A DNA stretch of 33,481 nt from Priapulus caudatus (Eukaryota > Priapulida > Priapulimorpha > Priapulimorphida > Priapulidae). Below the pieces are notes generated by a model. It was not told the origin of the DNA, searched no databases, and worked only from the letters and a program-made list of their open reading frames with translations. Of the stretch, positions 20,580 to 29,927 are shown piece after piece. Numbering within the stretch: the first letter of the stretch is position 1; each line of letters begins with the position of its first letter. A program made the position numbers and the translations under genes. Where the stretch lies: assembly GCF_000485595.1 (NCBI RefSeq), contig NW_014577092.1, positions 561,876-595,356 of the forward strand. Direction: 5' to 3'.

Positions 20580-21710
20580 GTCGACAAACGTGCATAGGCC
20601 TACACTAGCTATTATAAAAAGCTGCGTTTGATAGCTAGAGTAGATGCAGTAAAATCGGTAAAATTTCTGAAATCTCACGATGTAAACAAACTCAAGTCTA
20701 TGAACATAATATGTGTTGCGTGCAATCCAATTCTGCCCAATCTACGAATCTGCCGACTGTGTGGCAGCCTCATTGAACTGTAGCACATAAAACCCACGCT
20801 GATAAACCTGTCTGGTAAATCGGGATCCTCTTACCTCTTCTTCTTCCTTCTTTCTTTTTTTTCTCTCATTTTTGAATCTCAGGGGGGATATTTGTACAGG
20901 CCATCCCCCTTCCTTCAAGAGCAGGGGGGAATGCATCTCCCCATCCCCCCGGGATTTACGCCCGTGTTAGTGACTGCGGAGCGCTGCGCATAGCGCAGCC
21001 GCATAGCGCGCGCTGCACGGAGCGGGGACGCGGGGTGCTCGAGTTTGAAAGAAAAATGAAAATAACGCCTAAAAATACCGCATTTCCTTGCACATTTTTC
21101 TATATTATATCATATTTTACTTGTTGTTGTTTCATTAAAATCATTATGATTTGGGCAGAAGAAAAATTTGTCATCATACATTCCTTGGGTACTCACACCA
21201 TTTATTGGCTAATAAGGCCGACCAAAAAAATACCTTTGGTTCGGGTCACCCGCCCGCTCTTCACATTTCGGAGTGAAAAATGTGCGACTGCGGTCACTTT
21301 TAGAAAGTTTCAAAAAAAAAAAATTCATATATCCGACTCTTGTCATTTTACTTACCTAAAGAGAGTTCCAAAATATTTTTTATGATGAAAAAGATGCAAG
21401 AAAACGTATCGTAAAACGCAGTTTCATGCATGTTTAGAATACCGTCTAGGATGGTAGAAGTAGAGGATATCTTTTGAGCTACGCGATTGGCTGGACTGTT
21501 TACAAATACTAAACGTAATAAACAAGATAATACCGGGGCCTTCATAATAATAAGGGCCCTTCTGTTCTCTCTCCCTCTCTTTTCCCTCTTTCTCTCCCTC
21601 CTCTCTCTCTCTCACACACACTCTCTCTCTCTCCCTTTTCTCCTCTCTTTTTTTCTTTTTTTAATGTTTGTTTGGGACAGAGGCAAGGGGGGTGTTTAAC
21701 ACCCCAAACA
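20580..21710. repeat. Interspersed repeat, copy 1 (1.13 kb)
   Basis: It begins GTCGACAAACGTGCATAGGC and is similar along its whole length to 29928-31137, in the same orientation, with many single-base indels. Recognisable shared blocks are the GGTAAATCGGGATCCTC segment, a GGGGGA/TCCCCC-rich part, AGCGCTGC...GCGCGCGCT, and a TTGGGCAGAAGAAAAATTTG block. It ends in a CT-rich tail and CAAGGGGGGTGTTTAACAC. It lacks the TACGCCACT terminus seen beyond copy 2. Frames at 21035-21385 and 30495-30857 share residues only because the DNA is repeated. Confidence 0.85.
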
Positions 21711-22060
21711 TCTCTCTCTCTCTATATATATCTTTATAACATATATCTATATATCTCTAACTCATCTAGCATTTTTAAACACGGTACTGTTTATACCAGT
21801 TCTTCTTGGTGTGAAAGCTAGAGTTGTCGAGTTCCATAATTGTTTCTCGTGGACACACACGGCTCACAGGCGCATACCGATCCGCTGTGGATTCCTTTTC
21901 TACCTCATTATTTTTCTCCTTCTCTTCTTCTCCTCTTCTTTCTTCTCCTCTACCTCCTTCTCCTCGATTTTTTATGATCGCCGTCATCGGCAATCTCGAT
22001 CGTCCTCCTCTTTTTCCCTCCTCTCTCTTTTCTCCCCTCTCCTCCTCCTTCGCCTCTCCT
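21560..22060. repeat. CT-rich and TA tracts
   Basis: (CT)n at about 21567-21655 (overlapping the end of repeat copy 1), (CT)n-(TA)n at 21711-21733, and TCC/TTC-rich pyrimidine DNA at 21890-22060. Confidence 0.8.
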
Positions 22061-22279
22061 CCTCATATTGTTGTTATAGTCGTCAGTATCGACCGACGAT
22101 ATTTACTCATTTCTATCGCCGTCGTTGTCGTCGTCGCCACGGATTGTCTTCATCTTCCCACATGCTGTTTTTTGTCTTCATCATCGGCGACGGCGGGAGA
22201 GCAGCCTTTACCACGTCCATAGTCCTGACCGTCTGCAGGTCGGTCGCTCGGCACGCGGCGGCGGCGGGGGGGGGGGATG

Positions 22280-22765
22280 CTAATGCGCGTATCCAACCTG
22301 CGTCAGCTGCAGCGCCGACGTGTGCGCGCCGATGCACGGCCGACACAGGCAGCTGCTGGGCGCGGCGACGTTCACGACGACGTAGCGATGCCGACGCTTA
22401 TAGCAGGTGAGTTTGACGCGCGCGACGCGCTGCCCGCTCTCCTGGCAGCACTTGCACGAGCGCTCGACGTGCACGGAGTTGGGCACGAGTTCGATGAGGC
22501 GCACGTAAGACGTGCATGTACCGCCGCAGGCGAACGACGCGAGGGGGTAGAGCCGGCAGCCGGGCACGCGCACGACGTGCAGCACGCGCCGCAGGCGGCA
22601 CTCGGAGCGCGTGCCATTGGCGACCGTCGACGCACGAGCCGAGGCAGCGGCGTAGACGACGTTGCCGCACGCTATCGGCGGCGACAGCGAGCGACTGCCG
22701 ATGGCGAGGATGAGCGTCAGGAGAAGCATGGGCGCGGCGTGGCCCGACGACGACGTCGGCATCAT
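22280..22765 (-). CDS. burs: Bursicon subunit alpha (cystine-knot hormone)
   Basis: The minus-strand frame encodes a secreted cystine-knot protein. From the ATG at 22765 it gives 161 residues: a hydrophobic signal segment (MLLLTLILAIG, about residues 13-23), an N-glycosylation sequon (Asn-Gly-Thr at 50-52), then a knot domain with all 11 cysteines at 56, 70, 80, 84, 104, 106, 107, 121, 139, 141 and 144. Diagnostic bursicon-alpha strings are VPGCRLYPLASFACGGTC, ERSCKCCQESG and CLCRPC. Bursicon-alpha pairs with bursicon-beta and signals through an LGR-type receptor; in insects it drives cuticle tanning and wing expansion. The whole knot is in one exon. I chose ATG 22765 (G at -3) because the signal peptide follows it; the frame is open 30 codons further upstream and another ATG lies at 22729. 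The last residues before TAG (22282-22280) are unlike typical tails, and a CAG/GT just before them could be a splice donor to a further exon. No AATAAA is visible downstream. Confidence 0.88.
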   Translation of the reverse strand: MMPTSSSGHAAPMLLLTLILAIGSRSLSPPIACGNVVYAAASARASTVANGTRSECRLRRVLHVVRVPGCRLYPLASFACGGTCTSYVRLIELVPNSVHVERSCKCCQESGQRVARVKLTCYKRRHRYVVVNVAAPSSCLCRPCIGAHTSALQLTQVGYAH

Positions 22766-23107
22766 GGCTGACTGCTGGTAGCGTCGCGTCGTCGACGAAA
22801 AGCGATGGGCGCGAGCGACGCTGGAAGTGTCGGAGCTAGCGAGCGGTGGCGGCAATGCGCGCGCTCGTGGCGGCCGCGGCGGCGTTCCTTTGGGCTGACC
22901 GAGTGACGGCGCACCACCTCATAATACTCTGAGCGCTGTCTGGCACGATATCTCACGCACGGTTGATGCTCGCACGGACGCACGCACGCAGGCACTGCGG
23001 AGTCGCTTCCGTTGTGATACAAAGTGATTACGTTCCACGCGCACACGGAGGTGGACAGCACATCAACGAGGCGTCGGCGATTTTGGCTCTACCTGTCCAC
23101 TGCGCCG

Positions 23108-23113
23108 CTTATA
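23108..23113 (-). promoter_or_regulatory. Putative TATA box of the bursicon gene
   Basis: The minus strand reads TTATAAGC. A start about 28 nt downstream (near 23083) would give a leader of about 315 nt to the ATG at 22765. Two CCAAT motifs lie upstream at 23138-23142 (top strand) and 23188-23192 (minus strand). Confidence 0.35.
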
Positions 23114-23448
23114 ACCGACGATCGACGCCGGCGCCAGCCAATCAGCTCGCGTCATCGACGACGCAGACGCGCCAACGCGACGCTGTGATTGGCTGTGGGC
23201 CGATGTTCACGAGGGATCGGAATGCTTCGGTGCTTACCGGCGCGAACAGCTGTGGTTGCAACTCGCCGCTCACGGTAGCTATACGAGCGTCTTACATCCA
23301 AGGCGACATACACCGATGCACAGAACAGGACATCGAGCCTCACAGACACGACATCGAAAGCTGCACGGGTGAGTGTACTAGTATTTCTCACTTATATTAG
23401 CGGCGGGGGAAAAAAAGAGGCAGCGGGGACGGCGATGATGCGCGTTCC

Positions 23449-23460
23449 CGCGCATGCGCA
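23449..23460. promoter_or_regulatory. NRF1-type palindrome
   Basis: CGCGCATGCGCA is the same 12-mer as at 9592. It lies about 340-370 bp upstream of the inferred bursicon start site. Confidence 0.3.
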
Positions 23461-24078
23461 GATGTGATAAAACGTGTTTCTCTTTCATACGTTGGCGATT
23501 AATGCTTCGATGCACGATGTCATACGCAGCAAGAGAGCTAATACTCGGGCGCTACTTAGTGAGTGCAAGATGCATGTCCGTTTAAACTCTTAAGAAAGCT
23601 TGAACAATTAATAAGTTACGTTAAGTTGATAGCAATTAAGCGCGTTGATCAACAGTAGGCACAATGTACACATGTCTGCTATATGCGCGTGTCAATATGT
23701 GTGCTATGTGTATTATGTACTCGCACGTTTGCGCGACGTTTCATATATGCGTTCCTCTTTGTGTGCGCATTTCAGAGAAGCTGACAAAGCATTCTACAAC
23801 GGACACGTCATATTCACGCTGAGTAAGTTAATAATGATGCAATCACGCAGGTAGTAATAACGTTCTAGAAGAATCAGAATATGTGCAGGTTCGCTCGTCG
23901 GGCGAGCGCACTGCCTATACATGCAAGTTATTGCATCATACATGAGATTGCCCCTGGCTACGTAGTTCATTTTGACATGACATCCGCACCGCAAGTATTT
24001 GACACACACGCATGCACGTACGCATGTAATTACATTCACGCGCCCACTTACATGCACGCAGACTTCCACACATTCTAC

Positions 24079-24115
24079 CAAGAGCGTATTAAGAAGCCTT
24101 CTTAATACGCTCTTG
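24079..24115. repeat. Perfect palindrome, 18-bp arms, 1-nt centre
   Basis: CAAGAGCGTATTAAGAAG (24079-24096), one C, then its exact reverse complement (24098-24115). No T-tract or gene next to it explains it as a terminator. Confidence 0.95.
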
Positions 24116-24118
24116 ATT

Positions 24119-24250
24119 TTACACACACACAGGCACGCGCATGCACACACGAACGGACACAGGCATGCACTCACGCATGCACGTACACGCACGCACGCAC
24201 GCACGCACGTACACGCACGCACGCACGCACGTACGTATACGTACACGTGT
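24119..24250. repeat. (CA)n/(CACG)n microsatellite
   Basis: Short CA units mixed with CACGCA and CACGTA units. Confidence 0.9.
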
Positions 24251-24567
24251 AGCCCTGCTATCAGATCGTGACTCTAACTCGACGGTCAGTGATCGTAGAC
24301 AATGATGGTCGAAGACGTCTTGTACAATACAGACAGGTTTTATTCAACACATATGTCGCGACATACACCCGCACGTCTGTACGCGCTCGCCACACCCAGA
24401 CCCTCTCTCTCGATCCTTCTCTCCCCTTTTACACGTATCTACTTATGCCATGCTGTCACGTCTTAGCGGAACCAATACTAGCCAGGCCAGTGTGCTTTAT
24501 CGCTCTGTATATAATTCCGCCGCCTGGGTGAACGTGTTTGGACATGTGCCGATGGGTGACTGCTCGC
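24251..24567. other. Short non-genic stretch
   Basis: Nothing recognised. Confidence 0.45.
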
Positions 24568-24631
24568 TAGTCCGACGGCCCAATAGTCCGAAAGCCCACT
24601 AGTCCGAAAGCCCACTAGTCCGAAAACCCAC
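24568..24631 (+). repeat. Four 16-bp tandem units abutting the long-TIR element
   Basis: TAGTCCGACGGCCCAA, then TAGTCCGAAAGCCCAC twice, then TAGTCCGAAAACCCAC. It stops next to the left end of the 3.3 kb element and may be its terminal array. Confidence 0.85.
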
Positions 24632-24644
24632 ATAGTGTAATTGC

Positions 24645-25317
24645 GGGCCGTATCCATTCAATAGTAAACCAAGAAATTGTTAATAGAAGGTTTTTTTATT
24701 GATATGTATTCAGATCCATGTTTGGAAGATTTTTAGCTTTGTTGGCACAGCGCCAACTTTGGGGAAATTTTTTGGGGAGCTAATTTGCATAATTAACGTG
24801 GCCAAATAAAAGTTTTTATCTAATAGGCATAGCATCATATGTGATAGCTCTTTTCTATATAAGTTTCACCCAGCGAATCCATTTCTGATGTTACTTTCGC
24901 GATTAATGGTCAGGATCAACCTATAAAGTCAAGGTCAAGGTCACTTCGGCTCAAAATTACCCTAATTTCACCTACAACGGTAACTGACTGAAAATTATGT
25001 GTTGCTGTGAAGGTGTATTGAGTCCCCGTATTGATTGTTGATGATAGTAATGATTATTATCATTGTTGATAAATTAAAATAATGCCTGGACCATATGGGG
25101 TCAAGGTTACCATATGGGGTCAAAATACAACCTTTTAACTAATGGACTAAATCATGTGTGATAACACTTTTCTACACAAGTTTGACTCAAGGAATCCCTT
25201 TCTGATGTTATTTCCGCAGTTAAAGGTCACGTTTAGCCTATAAGGTCAGGGTCAGGATCACTTTTGGTTCAAAATTGACGAAATTCGCTGAATTTCCGTA
25301 AACCAAAATTGCCACCA
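24645..25317 (+). repeat. Left long TIR
   Basis: Roughly 80% similar by eye to the reverse complement of 27186-27920. It has two internally similar halves, each with a TCTGATGT...GGTCA block. Confidence 0.8.
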
Positions 25318-25441
25318 TAATGATCATTTTCAGGTACAATGTGATAGAGTGTTATCATAGACCACAAGATGAGAGGCACGGGATATCGTTTAGCCAATTT
25401 ATTCTGTCACAATAGTCTATCCGATCACAGAGTAACGCATC

Positions 25442-26703
25442 ATGGTCATCCCCCAGGTGCAGAAAGAGGCACGGGAAGTAACGAAATCGAACAACCTCTT
25501 CTACGATCTTGGTAACTTTACCCATAGCAACATCATTAGCCAGACCAGCCATACTCTACTGCGTCTCGTATTAGCACTTGTGTCAAATAATGAGGTAACT
25601 AAGCAGTCCCTCAGCCTGGCCCAGTCGATCCAAAGTCACATCACTGGCTGCCACAACCAGACCACTTTGGGTCTAGCTGTCAAGATCCATCACATGCACG
25701 GAAGCTCAGAATTGATAAAAGAATTGTCGCATCACAGCTATGTAACATAATCTGCGTTTCCGTAAAAGCGCTGCAGCATTTGGGCGGACCAACAGTGTGG
25801 CGCTACATCAGGCTATGGGGCTGGAAAAGAGGGGGGGGTCATATCTGGATGTCATATTTGGATGGATGGACAGCCTCGACCTACACATCTACACCCCCAA
25901 TGGACAGAGGGACACACACGCCATGGCACAGGAATTCCAGCAATCTCATCGATGTGGTATCATAATGAGGGATTGTGCGCGGCCAAGCATATCAACACTG
26001 ATAATACCCCGTTTTTGAAAAGCTGCAGCTTTACCCTCGACTCCTGGAGCAGGTGATGCCGGATTGGCTCTATTGCACGACACTGGCAAGAAACAGGGTG
26101 CACCCACCTGCTCTCTCACATGTGACTAGCGGGCCAAGTTTTAAAGAAGTCATTCATACCCAGGAAAGCCTGCATCGTGCCCAGGAGAAGGATGAGCAGT
26201 GGTTGTTTAACGTGTTGGGTAAAGAAGGTGCCACTGATGCGGACCTGATGGCAGTTGGGCAGCAATTCTTTGCAGCATTGTATGGACAACCTGCAGGCAC
26301 CTCCATGACTCATGCTCGCTACAATCTATACACCCGTAAACGTGGGAAACCACTGCGCATCATGTCACTGCCGCCAACAGACAGAAATCTCTACCACCAT
26401 GTGCGTCGTGCCCACCCTTTGGAAGGCTGCCGAACATCAGGGTCTTCCAGATGTCTCCATCTCAGAGTATGGTTGGGAAATAAAGGGTGGGATACCTTGT
26501 CCTTGCATTGATAGTGGCACACTGGGACCACCGTTTCTAATGAATGTGATCTGCTGATGCTGTCGAGCAATGGGGTGGCATGCAAAGAAGCTAAATGTAG
26601 CTGTCAGCGTGAAAAACTCAGCTGCACAAACTACTGCCTCTGCACAGCCGGTGAAGCGTGCTGCAACCCATTCACCAAGAAAGAGGCGGATGATAAGGAT
26701 TAA
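25442..26703 (+). pseudogene. Broken transposon gene ending in a CXC domain
   Basis: One original frame is now split over all three + frames: 25442-25750, about 25752-26018, about 26053-26400, about 26400-26556, and 26575-26703. In order the pieces read TTLGLAVKIHHMHGSSELIK, LRFRKSAAAFG, LHIYTPNGQRDTHAMAQEF, HTQESLHRAQEKDEQWL, IMSLPPTDRNLYHHVRRAH and ISEYGWEIKGG. The end is a Cys-rich domain (VACKEAKCSC, LSCTNYCLC, ACCNPFTKKE), resembling Tesmin/TSO1-type CXC domains. I recognise this order as an uncharacterised multi-copy family found in marine invertebrate genomes. The N-terminal part of the family and most of its middle are not visible. At least four single-base shifts and one TGA break it. 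These could be decay or assembly error. The position between long TIRs indicates it is element-encoded. Confidence 0.7.
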
Positions 26704-27185
26704 GGATGATGAGCATGAGTATGATTATGAATATCGGAGTGAGGATCAAGAAGACGACGAGCTGGAGGGTTGATTTTCAGAACAAGAACATCTGTGTTCA
26801 AATCACGCACAAAATTTATGTGTGCAATAGTCATGTTTCTTGATGTTTAAATATCTATTAGTCATTTGATTTCGTCTTAAATATATTTAATTGCAAAACT
26901 TGTTCACAAATGTTGGTTGCTTTACTGACTGTCATGTTCATAAGGCAGTAAATGTATAGGGTGGAGTATATTTCACTTAAAAATACGTGTTTAAAATGAA
27001 TAAATAAACAATAATTATTGTGAATGTTATAAATCTTGATAAATTTTAGTGATTTTACCTTGACCTCTAATGCAAGACCGTGATCCCATATGGCCCATAC
27101 ATTATTAGAACTTATTAAAAATAACAATAATAACTACTTTGCAACATTACCATTATCTACAATTAATATTGGGACAGTAATTCCG
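26704..27185. other. Downstream part of the long-TIR element
   Basis: An acidic Asp/Glu/Tyr-rich frame (to 26773) follows the CXC stop in another phase. The rest is AT-rich with no recognised content. Confidence 0.5.
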
Positions 27186-27920
27186 ATGGTGGCAATTTTG
27201 GTTTACGGAAATTCAGCAAATTTCGTCAATTTTGAACCAAAGTGATCCTGACCTTGACCTTATAGTTTAAAACGTGACCTTTAACTGCGGCAAAAAAACA
27301 TCAGAAATGGATTCCTGAGTCAAACTTTGTGTAGAAAAGTGTTATCGACACATGACTTCTAGTCCATTAGTATATAAAGTTGCATTTTGACCCAATAATG
27401 GCCATATGGTAACCTTCACCCCATATGTGCGCAGGCATTATTTTTAATTTATGCAACATGATAAGTAATGCATTACTATCATCAACAGATCAAATACGGG
27501 ACTGCAATACACCTTAAACAGCAACCGCATAATTTTCAAGTCAGTTACCCGTTTAAGTAAAATACCGGTAATTTTGGAGCCGACAGTGACTCTGACCTTC
27601 TGGACTTTATCAGGTGATCCCTGACCTTTTAATCGCGACAGGTGACATCAGAAATGGAATCACTGGGACAAGCCGCCATAAACGAAAATGAGTGCTATCA
27701 CACCGGCATGATTCTAGAGGCCTATTAGTTACAAAAGTTGTATTATCACCATTAGTATTTACGACAAATTAGGCTAAAATTGAAAAATGTTTCCCCAACC
27801 AGTTTAGCGTTGTGTCAACAAAGCTAAAAATCCTTCCAGACACGCTGGAGAGAATTCTAAACTATACAAATTTCTTGTTTGCCTATTCTGGGCAACTGCG
27901 ACTAACAGGGGAATGGGTAC
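27186..27920 (-). repeat. Right long TIR
   Basis: It is the inverted partner of 24645-25317. Small indels and base changes are spread along its length. Confidence 0.8.
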
Positions 27921-28759
27921 GATTATAGTCTGGAATGGTCTTAAAGTTAATTATATTATTTATTTTTTAACTTAATTAAATTAATTATTAATCGTATAAT
28001 TTCAAATTTTACTTTTATTTTAATGTTGTTAATCTTTACTTAATTTTTAATTTTAAATTTAACGTGATTGCGGCCATGATACCGAGGCTCGCCGAGGATT
28101 GACACTGTGTCTTACCAATCACACGTCTACGCCGCCCCCCTTATCTCTAACTTTTAGTACCAAGTACTATTCGAGCATGGCAATGCGCGGGATCTCAGAA
28201 CTAGGGCATTCTGCTAGGCTAGAACGGTTTCTAGCGATAGGAGTTTGGCATGCAAAAAACGAAAAAATAAACGTCGTTTAGCGCAAACTACGACTCGCTA
28301 CTGATTTTCGTTGGGCATTTTGGCATCTCTGTAATAAGCCTATACCAAGCCGCCGTCCTTCTTCGTTGATGGGCATGAATGCGGCGCGTCAACCGATCGT
28401 AACACGCGTTTACTCGCGTGTAGTGTGTCGGCGAGACTGTTTGCTTTTCGTATATAATGAAGAGGGGGGTAAGGGGGGTAACTGTTCGACAGTTCACAGT
28501 GAAAATAAACTGCTTTTCCTCCATTCAGCAGTTGAAGTAAATCGCGCTCTGTCAACAAGATCAGCGTAGGGATGGCCGGCGCAGAGGGATCAATCCCAGT
28601 TTAAACAGCTCAAAATTTCAAAGGACTACAGTAAGATACAGGTCCTAGAAGTATACAAGTGTACTTCTTGACTCAACAACACATCTGAAAACATCATAAA
28701 ATATGGCTTGCCGCAGTAGTCATGCTTATACCATGTTTGTGGTATGTGTGTGTGTGTGC
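27921..28759. other. Non-genic stretch
   Basis: A strongly AT-rich block (27940-28065) is followed by mixed DNA. No gene is recognised. Confidence 0.5.
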
Positions 28760-29339
28760 AGTGGCGTACAGCAGTATTTTTCGAAAAGGGGGGTGTTAAG
28801 GGAGCACGCGAAGGGGGGTCTGGGGGGCTCTCCCCCACAATTTTTTTTCCGAATTATCGCAGCCGCCCTCAAGACTGCGCGGTTTTCTGCGCGAGCAAAA
28901 GGGTCCCGGACCCCGGATCCCCACGCCCTCCTGTACACGATCTGGAAACTGTAGACTACTGATACCCGTGGTGCGCTTGCACTGACGGGTGGGGTCCCGG
29001 GGTATGAGGGTTCATGATTCATTCAAGCGCGTACGCAAAATGATTTTTAGCGCAATCTTGTGTGGTACGCATCGACTTACGTGGGTTGCTTAGTTCGATT
29101 TATCAACAAGGCAGTTATTTAGTCAATTTGCGTCACGATTTTCGCCGTACGCAAGCGAGGCCATTTTTAGGTGCGATTCCATTCAAGCAATCTTATGTAA
29201 ACGGCTTTGCGAAGGGAGTGTGTAATGTGTCCAAGAGAAGAGAAGCAGAGAGAGGGTGTGCGTGCGTGTGGTGGTGTGTCAGGAACGAGAAGGAGAGGGA
29301 GTTGTGCGTGTTTGTGTTTGTGTATGGTAGAGGAGATGA

Positions 29340-29710
29340 GAGATGAGAGAGAGGAGAGAGAGAGAGAGAAGAGAGAGGAGAGAGAGAAGAGAGCGCGCGC
29401 GAGCGGAGCGAGAGCGAGAGAGAGAGAGAGAGAGAAGAGAGAGCGAGAGAGAGAAGAGAGCGAGAGAGAGAGATATAGCGCACGCGCGAGCGAAAGCGAG
29501 AATGCGAGAAGAGATAGGATAGGAGAGAGAGAGAAGAGAGAGAGAGCGCAAGCGAGAGAGAGAGAGAGACGAGAGAAAGAGGAGAGAGAGAGAGAGAGCG
29601 CGAGAGAAACAGAGAGGTGTGTGTGCTCGCGCGGGCGGTGTGTGTGAGAGAGAAGAGAGAGAGCAGAGCTGTGGCGTGATTGTGCTGTGCTGTGCTGTGC
29701 TGTGGCTGTG

Positions 29711-29741
<31 letters not shown>

Positions 29742-29850
29742 TGTGTGGCGTCGACGTGTGTGCCGTGCGTGGCGTGCGTGCGTAGACGTGCGTGCCGTGC
29801 GTAAGCGTGCGTGGTGTGCGTGGCGTGAAGAGAGAGAGAGGAGGTGTGCG
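29340..29850. repeat. Long GA-rich then GT-rich tract
   Basis: (GA)n with GCGA interruptions to about 29618, (TGTGC)/(GT)n to about 29745, then CGTGCGTGC-type repeats to about 29835. Open frames on both strands (Arg-Glu or Ser-Leu/His-Thr repeats) are consequences of the repeat. Confidence 0.9.
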
Positions 29851-29927
29851 TGTTGTGTTGTGTTGTGTTTGTCTTTAGTGAAATCAAATAATTTATCCTG
29901 ATTACTAAGTACACCTAACCGGAACAA

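Larger units (their letters stand above)
23200..24118. other. Non-genic stretch upstream of the bursicon gene
   Basis: No recognised gene. An NRF1-type CGCGCATGCGCA lies at 23449-23460, and a perfect 18-bp-arm palindrome at 24079-24115. Confidence 0.5.
24645..27920 (+). mobile_element. Long-TIR DNA transposon with CXC-domain gene
   Basis: Two imperfect inverted repeats of about 670-730 bp (about 24645-25317 and 27186-27920) enclose a broken gene. Matching blocks, left against the reverse complement of the right, include GATTTTTAGCTTTGTTG, CCATTTCTGATGT, GTGTATTG, TGTTGATGATAGTAATG, AAGGTTACCATATGG, AACACTTTTCTACACAA, GTTAAAGGTCACGTTT and AATTTCCGTAAACCAAAATT. The TIRs are themselves rich in AAGGTCA-type half sites. 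The outer ends are ragged, with a roughly 20-bp indel near 24665. The superfamily cannot be fixed from what I see. Confidence 0.8.

Noticed and set aside
22115-22135. (GTC)n as part of a bursicon 3' exon
   Set aside because: It is a short trinucleotide repeat with no coding signal on the minus strand.
22277-22771. 164-codon + frame over the bursicon region
   Set aside because: It is antisense to the bursicon coding sequence, and GC-rich coding DNA opens it; it has no domain of its own.
29062-29230. Possible coding stretch at the start of a 94-codon + frame
   Set aside because: No ATG start, no family resemblance, and it leads into simple repeats.
29193-29927. Long Ser/Leu/His-rich minus frames
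   Set aside because: These are translations of GA and GT repeats.
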